The notes: a model not told the origin generated them from the sequence alone. A stretch of DNA of 64,000 nt from Epilithonimonas sp042695135 (GCF_042695135.1 NZ_CP170547.1:310001-374000), one strand, 5' to 3'; positions 26,082 through 35,040 are shown, numbered from the stretch's first letter. Numbers and translations: made by a program.

Positions 26082-26270
26082 TACAGATTTACTGTAGATT
26101 CTTACAGATCTAATGAAAGGACTTACAAATCTAATGAATCTTTTTACAGATCTAATTGAAAGGTCTACAGATCAACTTTAACCTTATACAGATCAACTTT
26201 CATCTAGTACAAATAGACTAAAAAGATATACAGATCAACTTACACAGATTACTGTTATACAGTATTATAT
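26082..26270. repeat. 21-bp-periodic repeat array upstream of the HTH regulator
   Basis: The motif TACAGATCTAAT or TACAGATCAACT and variants begins at 26082, 26103, 26124, 26145, 26166, 26187, 26208, 26229 and 26250, always 21 bp apart (two helical turns). Units 2-4 share GATCTAAT/AATCTAAT; units 5, 6 and 8 share GATCAACTT; unit 7 is degenerate. Both ends are palindromic: TACAGATTTACTGTA (26082-26096) and TACTGTTATACAGTA (26250-26264). No protein is encoded through the array because stop codons interrupt every heptad frame. The layout suggests a cooperative operator array. Confidence 0.85.
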
Positions 26271-26293
26271 CCGTTCTATCATTTATTAGCTAA

Positions 26294-26325
26294 TAAAAAA
26301 AGGATCCAAAACAATTGAATCCTCT
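26294..26325 (-). terminator. Terminator after the TonB-dependent receptor gene
   Basis: On the coding (minus) strand AGGATTC pairs with GGATCCT, followed by a run of T, 25 bp after the receptor's stop codon. It isolates the 21-bp array from receptor transcription. Confidence 0.7.
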
Positions 26326-26348
26326 TAATAAAAAATAGTTAGTTATGG

Positions 26349-28793
26349 TTAAAATTTAAAATTCACTCTTGTGAAGATCTGTCTTCCGGAGAAACCCATC
26401 TGAACCGGATCAAAGATTCCGCCTGATTCGGTATTACCTTCAGAAACAGAGGCATATTGCAGTGTAGAATATCTGTTGAAGACATTTTTACCACCAATTG
26501 TCCAGGATAAATTCTTAGTAAAGTCATAACCGACAGAAAAATCCGTAGTGACTCTTGGGGTATATATTTGATAATCATCTGGACCGTTGTATCCAACCAA
26601 AGTCACTTTGTCAAATCTTACCAATTGCAGATTTGCATTGAATTTCTGGATTTTATAATTCAGATTCAGATTAACTTTAGTTTTCGGAGCCGAGGCCAAA
26701 ATGAAAGCTCGTTCTCTCGCACTCAGAAAAACATCTTCTTTTCCGGCTAATTCAGCTGGCGTATGGACAGCGGTAATTTCCATTTCATTATAATTTCCTG
26801 CCAGAGTTGCTGCCAGTTTTCCGAAACCTAAATCTGTAGTATAAGTCAAAATCACATCTACACCTCTGGATTTTGTGTCCACAGCATTACTGAAAAACTG
26901 CGCCTGATCCACTTTCAGATCGGCAAGGATTCCTCCGATAGCATCATCACTCTGATCAAAAGTTCCTGTCAAAACGATTCTGTCTTTTACTTGTATATAA
27001 TATCCATCCACTGTTGCCGTGAATTTTCCTGTGTTGAAAGTAAATCCGGCACTTCCGTTGAGAGAAGTCTCTTGTTTTAGCTGGGCAATATGCGCTTTTT
27101 GTGCCAACTCGCTGTCATTAGAAGCTAACTGAATCGTAACCAGATCTCCTCCCTGAAAGTTGGTAAACTGCAAGCTGTAATATTTCTGAACCAAAGAAGG
27201 CGCACGGAAGCCTGTAGAAACGGAACCTCTAAGTGCAAATTCCGGCGTAATAGCATATCTGGTAGCGAATTTTCCATTCATCGTGCTTCCAAAATCACTG
27301 TAATTTTCAAATCTTCCGGCTGCGCTTACCATCCATTTCTTTGTGATATCCAATTCTGTATCCACATAAGCGGCAAAATTATTTCTGCTTTTCCCCACTT
27401 GTTGAGAATATCCCGGAAATCCCTGAGATCCGCCTGGCCTTATATCGCCTGTCAGTGGATTAATAACCAGCAAATCCGGATTTGTATTGGCCGTAACCAC
27501 ATTCCCATTAACATCGTACATAGCATACGAACTTTCTTCTCCTTTGATAATATTGAATTTCTCGTATCGGAATTCTGTTCCGAGTGCAAGATTAAATCCT
27601 TCCAACAAATCGAACGCTTTGGTTGTACTAAGTCCAGTTACATTTTGTGAAAGCGAATGTCCGCCGGCATTAAAACTTGTAGGCGAATTCACGCCCAGTG
27701 TTGCGTTGATTGTATTGTCGATCTGATAAATGAATCTGTTGTTTCCAAAAGCATTATAGAAATCAAAATCCCAATCTCCAAGCTTGAATTTCAGACCATT
27801 ATCAAATGTAAAATCAGAAATTTTTGTATTCTGAACCGGATTGAATCCGTCTGGATAAATTTCAGGGATATTCCCATCTGCGTCTGCGGATCTTGTCCAG
27901 GCATAAGCATGGGTATTGCGGTAGGAAAATCCGGGTTGAGAATAAAACTTTAATCCATCCGTTAATGGAACTTCTATATTCCCAAAGAAATAGACATTAT
28001 TCGATTTTGCATCACCAAATCTTTGTCTCGGTGCGTCATATTTATTCGGATTTGCATTTCTGATCGCATAATCTTTATTGATAAGTTCCAGCGTAAAGTT
28101 TCCAAAACCACCTTTGTTTCCAATTTTTGTTCCAAAGTTTCCACTAAAATCAAATGTATTACCGTCTAACTTTTTATCCGAAACCACATCATTATCTCCC
28201 GGACTTTTAAACAGGTTTCCACCATAAAAAGCACTGCCTTCAAACCCGTGATTCCTGTCATTCAGAACTACGTTGATTACGCCCGCAATAGCATCAGAAC
28301 CATATTGAGCAGAAGCGCCATCTCTTAAAATCTCTACACGTTTTATCGCAGCAACTGGAATTGTATTCAGATCAGAACCCGTATTTCCACGGCCTCTGGT
28401 TCCAAATATATTGACTAATGATGACTGGTGGTATCTTTTTCCATTTAACAATAATAATGTCTGATCAGGACCCAAACCTCTCAAAGTTGCAGGGTCAACA
28501 GCATCCGCACCATCGGAACCTGACTGCTTATTAGAGTTAAAAGAAGGCGCTGCAAACTGCAAAAGCTGGTTTACATCTACCTGTCCTGTCGATTGACTTA
28601 TTTGTTTCACGTCGATAACATCCACCGGGACAGCTGTATTGGTAACTGTTCTTTTTTTATTTCGGGTTCCTGTTAAAATTACCTCATCTACGGCAGTCTC
28701 TTTAGAAAGAGTATCTGTTGTAGATTGAGCAAAATAAAATGCGCTTGCTCCTAAAAAGAAAAGGACGCTTATTTTCTTGATTCTCATATTCAT
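26349..28793 (-). CDS. TonB-dependent outer-membrane receptor
   Basis: An 814-residue receptor. The signal peptide (MNMRIKKISVLFFLGASAFYFAQ) is followed by a plug domain (about 35-165) with DEVILTGTR (TonB-box-like region), VPVDVIDVKQI, and RVEILRDGASAQYGSDAIAGVINVVL, then a 22-strand barrel ending in an aromatic residue (VNFKF). It has no carboxypeptidase-like N-terminal extension, so it is not a SusC-type protein. The SDLNTIPVAAIKRVEIL wording and Y-x-Y strands match siderophore/vitamin-type receptors, but the ligand is unknown. Possible link to the PQQ-dependent dehydrogenase divergent upstream is inference only. Confidence 0.92.
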   Translation of the reverse strand: MNMRIKKISVLFFLGASAFYFAQSTTDTLSKETAVDEVILTGTRNKKRTVTNTAVPVDVIDVKQISQSTGQVDVNQLLQFAAPSFNSNKQSGSDGADAVDPATLRGLGPDQTLLLLNGKRYHQSSLVNIFGTRGRGNTGSDLNTIPVAAIKRVEILRDGASAQYGSDAIAGVINVVLNDRNHGFEGSAFYGGNLFKSPGDNDVVSDKKLDGNTFDFSGNFGTKIGNKGGFGNFTLELINKDYAIRNANPNKYDAPRQRFGDAKSNNVYFFGNIEVPLTDGLKFYSQPGFSYRNTHAYAWTRSADADGNIPEIYPDGFNPVQNTKISDFTFDNGLKFKLGDWDFDFYNAFGNNRFIYQIDNTINATLGVNSPTSFNAGGHSLSQNVTGLSTTKAFDLLEGFNLALGTEFRYEKFNIIKGEESSYAMYDVNGNVVTANTNPDLLVINPLTGDIRPGGSQGFPGYSQQVGKSRNNFAAYVDTELDITKKWMVSAAGRFENYSDFGSTMNGKFATRYAITPEFALRGSVSTGFRAPSLVQKYYSLQFTNFQGGDLVTIQLASNDSELAQKAHIAQLKQETSLNGSAGFTFNTGKFTATVDGYYIQVKDRIVLTGTFDQSDDAIGGILADLKVDQAQFFSNAVDTKSRGVDVILTYTTDLGFGKLAATLAGNYNEMEITAVHTPAELAGKEDVFLSARERAFILASAPKTKVNLNLNYKIQKFNANLQLVRFDKVTLVGYNGPDDYQIYTPRVTTDFSVGYDFTKNLSWTIGGKNVFNRYSTLQYASVSEGNTESGGIFDPVQMGFSGRQIFTRVNFKF

Positions 28794-29008
28794 TAGTCAA
28801 ATTTTAACCAAAAATATAATTTTTTCAGTTAACTATTGAATAAATCACACCTTTTAATGTAATTTACAACAAATTTAAACACAAACCCCCATAATAAACG
28901 GGGCTTATTTAAAAATATTGACTTTTTATATTCGGCACCTTCGTTTTAATATCAAACTAAAAATATTCGCTGGCATTATTTTTTCATTGACTTCAAAAAA
29001 TAAAAGTT

Positions 29009-30208
29009 ATGCTAAAATCCACATTACCAATTCTTTTTTCTTCATTTGCGGTTTTATATTCTTGCCAAGGAAAAGGAAAACCAAGCGAGCCGACCGCAAA
29101 AGAAGAAAAAGCCAATACTAATTACAAACCTGCATTTGCCGGGCAAACCAGAATTACACCTGTAAAAACAGCAACACCTTACAATGTTGAGGTTATCAAT
29201 ACTTCTCTAGGTAAACCCTGGGGAATCATTAATTTGCCAGACGGGAGATTCCTTATTACTGAGAAATCGGGATTTGCCAATGTTGTTTCTGCAGATGGAA
29301 AACAGGTTTTCAAAATCAATGGTTTCCCAAAAGTTGACAGCAAAGGTCAGGGCGGACTGCTGGATATAGCTTTGGACCCGGATTTTAAAACAAATAGCAT
29401 CATTTACTTCAGTTTTTCAGAACCTTATGCGGATGGGAATCATACTGCAGTTGGAAAAGGAAAGCTGTCATCAGATCTTAAAAATATTTCTGATGTTACC
29501 GTAATTTTCCGCGCCACGCCTACTTATGACGGTGACAAACATTACGGAAGCCGTTTAGCTTTTGACAAGGACGGAAATCTTTTCGTGAGCACCGGGGAAA
29601 GGTCCGATAAGCAAACCAGAATCTATGCCCAGAAAACAGATAATTATTTAGGCAAAATTTTAAAAATCACCAAAGACGGAAAACCCGCTCCAGGAAATCC
29701 ATTCATCGGAAAAGATGGTTACAAACCCGAAATCTATGCTTACGGAATCCGAAACCCTCAAGGTATGGCTCTTGATGAGAAAGGACAGCTTTGGGATATC
29801 GAAATGGGTCCAAGAGGCGGCGATGAAATCAACCTGATCCAGGCTGGAAAAAATTATGGCTGGGGCGATGTGACTTACGGAATTGAATATACCGGCGAAA
29901 AAATCAACAACGGAACGACACAGAAAGCCGGAACAGAACAACCAGTTTACTATTGGGACCCAGTGGTTTCGCCAAGCGGCGCTACTTTCTACACCGGAAA
30001 TATTGAAGAATGGAAAAATAATCTTTTTATAGGCTGTCTAAGTGGAGAACACATAAACAGAATCGTGATAAAAGACAATAAAGTGGTAGGTGAAGAGCGA
30101 TTACTGCTTGACCAGAAAGAAAGATTCCGGGATGTTTTGAATGGAATGGATGGAAATCTTTATGGCATTACTGACAGCGGGAAGTTGTATAAGGTTTCTA
30201 AGAAATAA
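29009..30208 (+). CDS. PQQ-dependent sugar dehydrogenase family lipoprotein
   Basis: A 399-residue protein with a lipoprotein signal (lipobox VLYSC, C19) and a six-bladed beta-propeller of the soluble glucose/sorbosone dehydrogenase type. Typical stretches: LGKPWGIINLPDGRFLITEKSG, GQGGLLDIALDPDF, HYGSRLAFDKDGNLFVSTGERSDK, YAYGIRNPQGMALDEKGQLWDIEMGPRGGDEINL, and the final blade with NGMDGNLYGITDSGKLY. The HYGSR histidine is the position of the catalytic base in the family. It likely oxidises a sugar in the periplasm with PQQ as cofactor. No PQQ synthesis genes are in the window. Confidence 0.88.
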   Translation: MLKSTLPILFSSFAVLYSCQGKGKPSEPTAKEEKANTNYKPAFAGQTRITPVKTATPYNVEVINTSLGKPWGIINLPDGRFLITEKSGFANVVSADGKQVFKINGFPKVDSKGQGGLLDIALDPDFKTNSIIYFSFSEPYADGNHTAVGKGKLSSDLKNISDVTVIFRATPTYDGDKHYGSRLAFDKDGNLFVSTGERSDKQTRIYAQKTDNYLGKILKITKDGKPAPGNPFIGKDGYKPEIYAYGIRNPQGMALDEKGQLWDIEMGPRGGDEINLIQAGKNYGWGDVTYGIEYTGEKINNGTTQKAGTEQPVYYWDPVVSPSGATFYTGNIEEWKNNLFIGCLSGEHINRIVIKDNKVVGEERLLLDQKERFRDVLNGMDGNLYGITDSGKLYKVSKK

Positions 30209-30213
30209 ATTTA

Positions 30214-30240
30214 AAATCCTGATTAATTCAGGATTTTTTT
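30214..30240. terminator. Terminator between the sugar dehydrogenase and tsaB
   Basis: AAATCCTGA pairs with TCAGGATTT around a 5-base loop with a T run to the right. The hairpin overlaps the last codons of tsaB on the other strand. Confidence 0.8.
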
Positions 30241-30914
30241 ATGCGGTCAGCTTTTTTAATGCCCTGAAAATCCTTGAGATAAAACGGTTCAAAATAAGCG
30301 GTGTCTTCAAATTGTTTCTTATTGAATTTCTCGACGGAACTTTTAATCAATCCTTTTGCGGATGGATAAATATCGGATTTAAATTCTGCATTTGGAAGAT
30401 TCAGAATTTCCTCAGCTTTCTTCGCACCATCACCAATGAAAAGCACTTTCTTATCAGCAAACTCCGAGAATGAATTTTCATCCAGAATTTTAGCTTCGGT
30501 TTCTTTAATCATTTCGCCGGAAGTTCCATCGAAAAGTGCGGTATAAACTTCCATTCTTCTGGCATCAATCAAAGGAATAATAAATTCAAATCCTTGATTT
30601 ACAAATTCCTCAACCATAGAATCCAAGGAATTTATAGCAATCAGAGGAAGTTTCAAACCATAGCAAAAACCTTTTGCAGAAGCCGCACCAATTCTAAGAC
30701 CAGTGTAAGAACCAGGACCTTTGCCAAGCGAAATCGCATCCAAATCTTTCAAAGAAATCTCTGCACCTTCCAAAGCCCATTCTACAAAAGAATGAAGACT
30801 TTCGGATTGTTTGTAATTATCGGAAACCTCTTCGCAGAGACAAAGCATTTCTTCACCATCAGAAATGGCAACAGAACAGTTTTTGGAAGAGGTTTCTATG
30901 TGGAGGATTTTCAT
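30228..30914 (-). CDS. tsaB: tRNA threonylcarbamoyladenosine biosynthesis protein TsaB
   Basis: A 228-residue ASKHA-fold protein. It pairs with TsaD (and TsaE) to make the t6A37 modification of ANN-decoding tRNAs. Signs: MKILHIETSSKNCSVAI, the conserved LDAISLGKGPGSYTGLRIGAASAKGFCYGLKLPLIAI block and PLIDARRMEVYTALF. TsaB itself lacks the metal-binding histidines of TsaD, as here. The length is normal. It is a leftward gene preceded by the NTF2-like gene with a 25-bp gap, so the two may share a transcript. Confidence 0.94.
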   Translation of the reverse strand: MKILHIETSSKNCSVAISDGEEMLCLCEEVSDNYKQSESLHSFVEWALEGAEISLKDLDAISLGKGPGSYTGLRIGAASAKGFCYGLKLPLIAINSLDSMVEEFVNQGFEFIIPLIDARRMEVYTALFDGTSGEMIKETEAKILDENSFSEFADKKVLFIGDGAKKAEEILNLPNAEFKSDIYPSAKGLIKSSVEKFNKKQFEDTAYFEPFYLKDFQGIKKADRIKKS

Positions 30915-30939
30915 TTTGCAAATGTAATAATTTAGAGTT

Positions 30940-31377
30940 TTACGATTTCAATGTCACACTCTGCCGGCTCCACAATTTCCACATTCCTTTTTGCTTGATC
31001 CAGAATTCCAGGACGGAAAGTTTCATTTCGAAGAGCTCATTTTTGTAAAGTCCTTTTACTGCGACGATTCTTCTGATATTGGCGAAATTATTTTTGATTT
31101 TAAGTTCTTTCAATTCGGTTTGATTGACGGATTGGTATTTCACTTTTCCGGACTCGAAATCGGTTTTAAAATCCTGATAATTCTGAACCCAGCCATTGGA
31201 ATGTCCAAACGAAACATCAGCTGAAAACAATTCCAGTATTTTGGAATCATTGTTCTGCATCAGAGAATCAAGCTTTGAAACTTGTAACAATAATGCTTTT
31301 TCCTGCTTAGAATTTTTCTGAGAAAATCCGAAAACAAAACAAACAAGAAATATAAGACCTAAAACCGATTTCATCAT
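30940..31377 (-). CDS. Exported NTF2-like (DUF4440-type) protein
   Basis: A 145-residue protein with a signal peptide (MMKSVLGLIFLVCFVFGFSQ). A small alpha+beta cone fold follows: the KQEKALLLQVSKLDSLMQNND helix, LELFSADVSFGHSNGWVQNYQDFKTDF, and a C-terminal strand ending LEFWIKQKGMWKLWSRQSV. This is the pattern of DUF4440/SnoaL-like proteins, whose pocket can bind small molecules or be catalytic. No catalytic residues can be assigned. The start overlaps the end of the SDR gene (ATGA-type overlap), so the SDR, this gene and tsaB are read in one operon. Confidence 0.75.
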   Translation of the reverse strand: MMKSVLGLIFLVCFVFGFSQKNSKQEKALLLQVSKLDSLMQNNDSKILELFSADVSFGHSNGWVQNYQDFKTDFESGKVKYQSVNQTELKELKIKNNFANIRRIVAVKGLYKNELFEMKLSVLEFWIKQKGMWKLWSRQSVTLKS

Positions 31378-32123
31378 TTCCTGTAAATCGTTCTCGGTTC
31401 TGCCTGCGCTTTCGGATAAATCGTAAATTCTGCAACCGAAACACGTTCCGGAACATTGATGCAGTAAGCAATCGCATCCGCAATATCTTCCGCAATCAAT
31501 GGCTCGTAACCTGCATAAACAGTCGCTGCCCTTTCATCATCACCTTTGAAACGCACCTTTGAAAAATCGGTTTCTACGGCTCCAGGCTGGATATTCGTCA
31601 CCCGGATTCCGAATTCTGTGAGTTCAAGCCTCATCCCTTCGGAAATAACATCAACAGCTCTTTTTGAAGCACAATAAACCACGCCATTGGCATAAGTCTG
31701 TCTTGCTGCAACCGAACTGATATTGATAATTTGACCGTTTTGTTTTTCTTTCATTAATTTAATGATAGGCTTAGAAACATAAAGTAAACCTTTCACATTT
31801 CCGTCCATCATTGCATTCCAGTCGTCGAGATTTCCGTCTGCTATTGAGTCCAGTCCGTGAGCATTTCCGGCATTGTTAATCAAAACATCAATGTTTTTCC
31901 AATCTTCTGGGAGTGAATTGATGGCTTCAAAAACCTCATCCGAATTTCTGACATCAAATCTTAAGGTGAATACTTCTGTTTCTTTTGATAATTCGGTTTT
32001 AAGTTCTTGTAAAACGGTTTTATTTCTTCCGCAGAGAATGAGTCTGTTTTTTTGTTTTGCTAATAGAATTGCGGTGGCTTTCCCGATTCCGGAAGTTGAG
32101 CCGGTGATGAATATTGTTTTCAA
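31374..32123 (-). CDS. SDR family oxidoreductase (YdfG-like)
   Basis: A 249-residue classical short-chain dehydrogenase. It shows the cofactor loop TGSTSGIGKA (residues 7-16), NNAGNAHGL, the catalytic serine in NISSVAA, and Y-xxx-K in YCASKRAVDV. The LCGRNKTVL segment after the second strand suggests NADPH preference. The overall pattern (DVLINNAGNAHGLDSIADGNLDDW, QPGAVETDFS) is close to YdfG, which oxidises L-allo-threonine and serine and reduces malonic semialdehyde. The exact substrate is inference. It is the first gene of an operon with an NTF2-like protein and tsaB. Confidence 0.9.
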   Translation of the reverse strand: MKTIFITGSTSGIGKATAILLAKQKNRLILCGRNKTVLQELKTELSKETEVFTLRFDVRNSDEVFEAINSLPEDWKNIDVLINNAGNAHGLDSIADGNLDDWNAMMDGNVKGLLYVSKPIIKLMKEKQNGQIINISSVAARQTYANGVVYCASKRAVDVISEGMRLELTEFGIRVTNIQPGAVETDFSKVRFKGDDERAATVYAGYEPLIAEDIADAIAYCINVPERVSVAEFTIYPKAQAEPRTIYRK

Positions 32124-32177
32124 TTTTTATTAAGATTTAAAGAACAAAATTAAAGTATAAAAATCTGATAAAAGAAA

Positions 32178-32202
32178 AATCCCGAATAATTGCGGAATTG
32201 AA
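32178..32202 (-). terminator. Weak terminator after the 32204 gene
   Basis: On the minus strand TTCCG pairs with CGGGA (one G-T pair) around an AT-rich loop, followed by a T run, directly after the stop codon of the 32204 gene. Confidence 0.5.
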
Positions 32203-32203
32203 T

Positions 32204-32857
32204 TTAAAGATATGAAAATTCCTTATTTTTAAATAGTTTTATAATTAAATTGCCAATTTCTGACGTTTTGAAATTAATTTTATAATCTCCACGCAAAACC
32301 ATTCTATCATCTTTTTCTGGCTTTAAAAATTTAAATGTGATTAAGCCTGCATTTAGATAAGCATCTGAAATGTTCTCAGAACGAGAATATCCATTATTTA
32401 TAAACAATTTTAAATCTATAATATTAATTTTGTTTATGCAATTTACACATCTTAAAAAATCATCATAAGAGATTACTTCTTGTAAAAACTCTTTAAAAAT
32501 TAAACCAATATATTCAGATTTTTCTGCGTCTTCTGCACTATCCAATAGATATAAAATCTTCTCTCCCACTTTAGTTCTATAATTAATATCATTATCAATT
32601 TTTTCGATTTGGGTAATACGTTTATGCGCAGACGTATTTTCGAGTTGTTTTAGAAATGAATATAATTTTTTAGTAAAAAGTTTTTCTTGAATTGTTCCAA
32701 AAATATTTTTGGTTTTCAAAAGTAAACCTAATATTGGAATATCTTTAATAATTCCATCATCAAGAAAACTATCTAAATAAACTTCAGTAATATCAGAAAT
32801 ATATTCTTGGAATTTTTCATTTTTGATTGCTTCAGTAATTTCTGTAGATATATTCAT
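32204..32857 (-). CDS. Hypothetical protein, unknown function
   Basis: A 217-residue protein I cannot place. It is mainly helical and rich in I, K, N, D and E. A glycine/hydrophobic stretch IIKDIPILGLLLKTKNIFG (about 36-54) could insert into or lie on a membrane. A C-terminal region (LITFKFLKPEKDDRMVL, IGNLIIKLFKN) looks like a small winged or beta-containing domain. Codon use is more AT-rich than the neighbours, with many AAT, ATA and AAA codons. It starts directly at the msrB stop codon and so is read as a passenger of the msrB transcript. A recently acquired gene, perhaps for defence against phage, is possible but unproven. Confidence 0.7.
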   Translation of the reverse strand: MNISTEITEAIKNEKFQEYISDITEVYLDSFLDDGIIKDIPILGLLLKTKNIFGTIQEKLFTKKLYSFLKQLENTSAHKRITQIEKIDNDINYRTKVGEKILYLLDSAEDAEKSEYIGLIFKEFLQEVISYDDFLRCVNCINKINIIDLKLFINNGYSRSENISDAYLNAGLITFKFLKPEKDDRMVLRGDYKINFKTSEIGNLIIKLFKNKEFSYL

Positions 32858-32858
32858 T

Positions 32859-33398
32859 TTACTCCTTATCTCTCTGGAAATCCAGACTAACAGAGTTCAT
32901 ACAGAATCTGGTTCCTGTTGGTGGCGGACCGTCATTGAAAACGTGTCCCAAATGAGAATCGCAGCGTTTGCAAAGCACCTCAATTCTTTCCATTCCGTGA
33001 GAGGAATCTCGTTTGTAAATCACACCTTCTTTGTCAGCTTCGTAGAAACTTGGCCAGCCGCAAGTGCTCGCAAATTTGGAGCTTGAACGAAACAAATGAT
33101 TGCCACAAACGGCGCAGTAATACTCTCCAAGTTCATCAAATTCATTGTATTTTCCGGTAAAAGGATATTCTGTATTGGCTTCTCTTGAGATGGCGTAGAC
33201 TTCTGCCGGAAGGATTTTTTTCCATTCTTCGTTGGAAACGTTCAGTTTTGTTTTATCGGTTCTTGAGTAATAAGGATTGTTTTTGTGTGTGTTATCTTCC
33301 ATTGTTTTTTGTTGTGGTTGTTTTGTTAAATCAACTTTTTTCTGCGCACAATGCTGTAGAAAGAATGTCATAAATGTTAATATAAATAAATTTTTCAT
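32859..33398 (-). CDS. msrB: Peptide-methionine (R)-S-oxide reductase MsrB, lipoprotein form
   Basis: A 179-residue enzyme that reduces methionine-R-sulfoxide in damaged proteins. The N-terminus is a lipoprotein signal with a lipobox at LQHC (C17), so this copy works outside the cytoplasm, attached to a membrane. The MsrB domain shows both zinc-binding CxxC pairs (CAVC and CKRC), the GWPSFYEA block, HLGHVFNDGPPPTG and the catalytic cysteine in RFCMNS. A stretch of about 40 hydrophilic residues links the anchor to the domain. An unknown gene begins at its stop codon. Confidence 0.95.
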   Translation of the reverse strand: MKNLFILTFMTFFLQHCAQKKVDLTKQPQQKTMEDNTHKNNPYYSRTDKTKLNVSNEEWKKILPAEVYAISREANTEYPFTGKYNEFDELGEYYCAVCGNHLFRSSSKFASTCGWPSFYEADKEGVIYKRDSSHGMERIEVLCKRCDSHLGHVFNDGPPPTGTRFCMNSVSLDFQRDKE

Positions 33399-33466
33399 CT
33401 GTTTTTTTGATTTTTGTAAATTTACGAAATATAGAACTAAATTCCATTAGCATAGGTTATTTTAAT

Positions 33467-34825
33467 TTATACAAAAGCACTCATTCCGGTTATTGAACGC
33501 CCGACAATCAATGAATTGATTTCTTTGGTCCCTTCGTAAGAATATATCGCTTCTGCATCAGCTACAAATCTTGCAACATCGTGTTCCAGAAGAATTCCGT
33601 TTCCGCCCATCACTTCTCTTGCCTGTGCTACAACATCTCTAGTTCTCAGACTACAAAATACTTTTGCTAGTGAAGCGTGTTCGTCTTTGAGAATACCTTG
33701 ATCCTGCATTTCCGAAAGTCTGAAAACTAGGGTTTGCATCGCAGTAAGATTCGATAACATTTCAACCAAATGTCCTTGGATCAACTGGAAAGAAGCAATG
33801 GGTTTCCCAAATTGTTTGCGATTTCTGGTATAATCCAATGCACTTTCATAAGCTCCTCTAGCGCAGCCTGTTGCCATCCACGCAACGCCGGCTCTCGTCA
33901 TTTGGAGAACTTTTGCAGTATCTTTAAAACTATTAGCATGTTCCATTTTCTGAGAATCTGCAAGGAAACAATCTGTCATTGTTATCAATCCGTTTTGCAC
34001 AATTCTGAGTGCCATTTTCCCTCTGATTTTTTCAACCGAAAATCCTGGCGTACCTTTTTCTACAATGAAACCTTTTACTTGATTATCATCTAAATCTCGT
34101 GCCCAAATGATAATTACATCAGCAAATGTGGCATTTCCAATCCATTTTTTTTGTCCATTCAGAATCCAGCCGCCTTCTACTTTTTTACAGGTTGTGGTCA
34201 ATCCGCCGGCTGCTCCGGAGCCAACTTCGGGTTCGGTTAGCCCAAATGCGCCAATCAAATCGAATTGCTGCATTCCGGGAAGGTATTTTTGTTTCTGCTC
34301 TTCGGATCCGCATATGTAAATTGAACCCATCGATAAGCCGGACTGAACACCAAAAAATGTCGCTAAAGAAGCATCAACTCTGGCTATTTCCATTGCGATA
34401 ACGCCTTCCATTAAGAATGGCAAATTCGGGCAACCGTAACCTTCGTAAGTGACGCCACAGAGATTCAGTTTTTTGAATTTTGGGATGAGTTCGTGTGGGA
34501 AATCGTCGTGAAGCCAATAATCGTTGACCAAAGGTTTTGCTTCTTTTTCCATAAACTCGCGGACTTTCAGCTGAATGGCTCTTTGTTCATCTGTCAGTTT
34601 CAAATGCAGTTCATAAAAATCGCCGTTGATTGGTGGTAATTCTCTTTTTTTCCCGGAAGAATTTAGCATTTTTGTCAGACTGTTAAGTTGATTTTCGTCC
34701 AGTTTTGAGAACTGATTCATCAGTTTTGGAAGATCAACTTTTTCAGATATTTTGGAAATTTGATCTATATCGATATGTCTGAGAAGGTTGAAAATTCCTT
34801 TGATTTTGGAAATCGTGCTGTTCAT
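33467..34825 (-). CDS. Acyl-CoA dehydrogenase (glutaryl-CoA dehydrogenase-like)
   Basis: A 452-residue flavoprotein. The ACAD core starts at about residue 72 (LTDEQRAIQLKVREFM). FAD- and substrate-binding blocks are FGLTEPEVGSGAAG, WILNGQKKWIGNATFADVIIIWARD and ARGAYESALDYTRNRKQFGKPIASFQLIQG, and the catalytic glutamate lies in YSYEGTKEINSLIVGR. The YEGT position and overall pattern match the glutaryl-CoA dehydrogenase branch. An N-terminal extension of about 70 residues (start MNSTISKIKGIF) is unusual for the family and predicted helical. Single leftward gene. Its substrate needs testing because ACAD branches are similar. Confidence 0.88.
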   Translation of the reverse strand: MNSTISKIKGIFNLLRHIDIDQISKISEKVDLPKLMNQFSKLDENQLNSLTKMLNSSGKKRELPPINGDFYELHLKLTDEQRAIQLKVREFMEKEAKPLVNDYWLHDDFPHELIPKFKKLNLCGVTYEGYGCPNLPFLMEGVIAMEIARVDASLATFFGVQSGLSMGSIYICGSEEQKQKYLPGMQQFDLIGAFGLTEPEVGSGAAGGLTTTCKKVEGGWILNGQKKWIGNATFADVIIIWARDLDDNQVKGFIVEKGTPGFSVEKIRGKMALRIVQNGLITMTDCFLADSQKMEHANSFKDTAKVLQMTRAGVAWMATGCARGAYESALDYTRNRKQFGKPIASFQLIQGHLVEMLSNLTAMQTLVFRLSEMQDQGILKDEHASLAKVFCSLRTRDVVAQAREVMGGNGILLEHDVARFVADAEAIYSYEGTKEINSLIVGRSITGMSAFV

Positions 34826-35040
34826 TGGATTTATTTTCCTGTTGAATGCAATTAATATTCCTAAAAAGCTTTCACAATTCCTTAAATGCGATAGTTTCTT
34901 TAAAAATCTATTTTACAAAATACTCATTATCAATATTTTGAACAGAAGATTAGTTTACAATTACTTTCGGATTGATTTGCAGAATTACTTTCATCATAAT
35001 TATCAATTTTGAAATATTAACCTCAAAAAAATAATTCAAT

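Noticed and set aside
26082..26270. CRISPR array
   Set aside because: The 21-bp pitch leaves no room for repeat plus spacer, the units are degenerate and no cas genes are present.
26101..26290. The 21-bp array read as a coding heptad repeat (L/Y-T-D-Q/L-L pattern in one + frame)
   Set aside because: A TAG precedes it and a TAA interrupts it at about 26179-26181, leaving at most a 22-residue frame; other frames also have stops. Non-coding phased sites explain the constant pitch better.
34788..35012. 74-codon + strand frame with hydrophobic residues
   Set aside because: It begins inside the acyl-CoA dehydrogenase gene on the other strand and continues in AT-rich intergenic DNA; no start signal or family resemblance.
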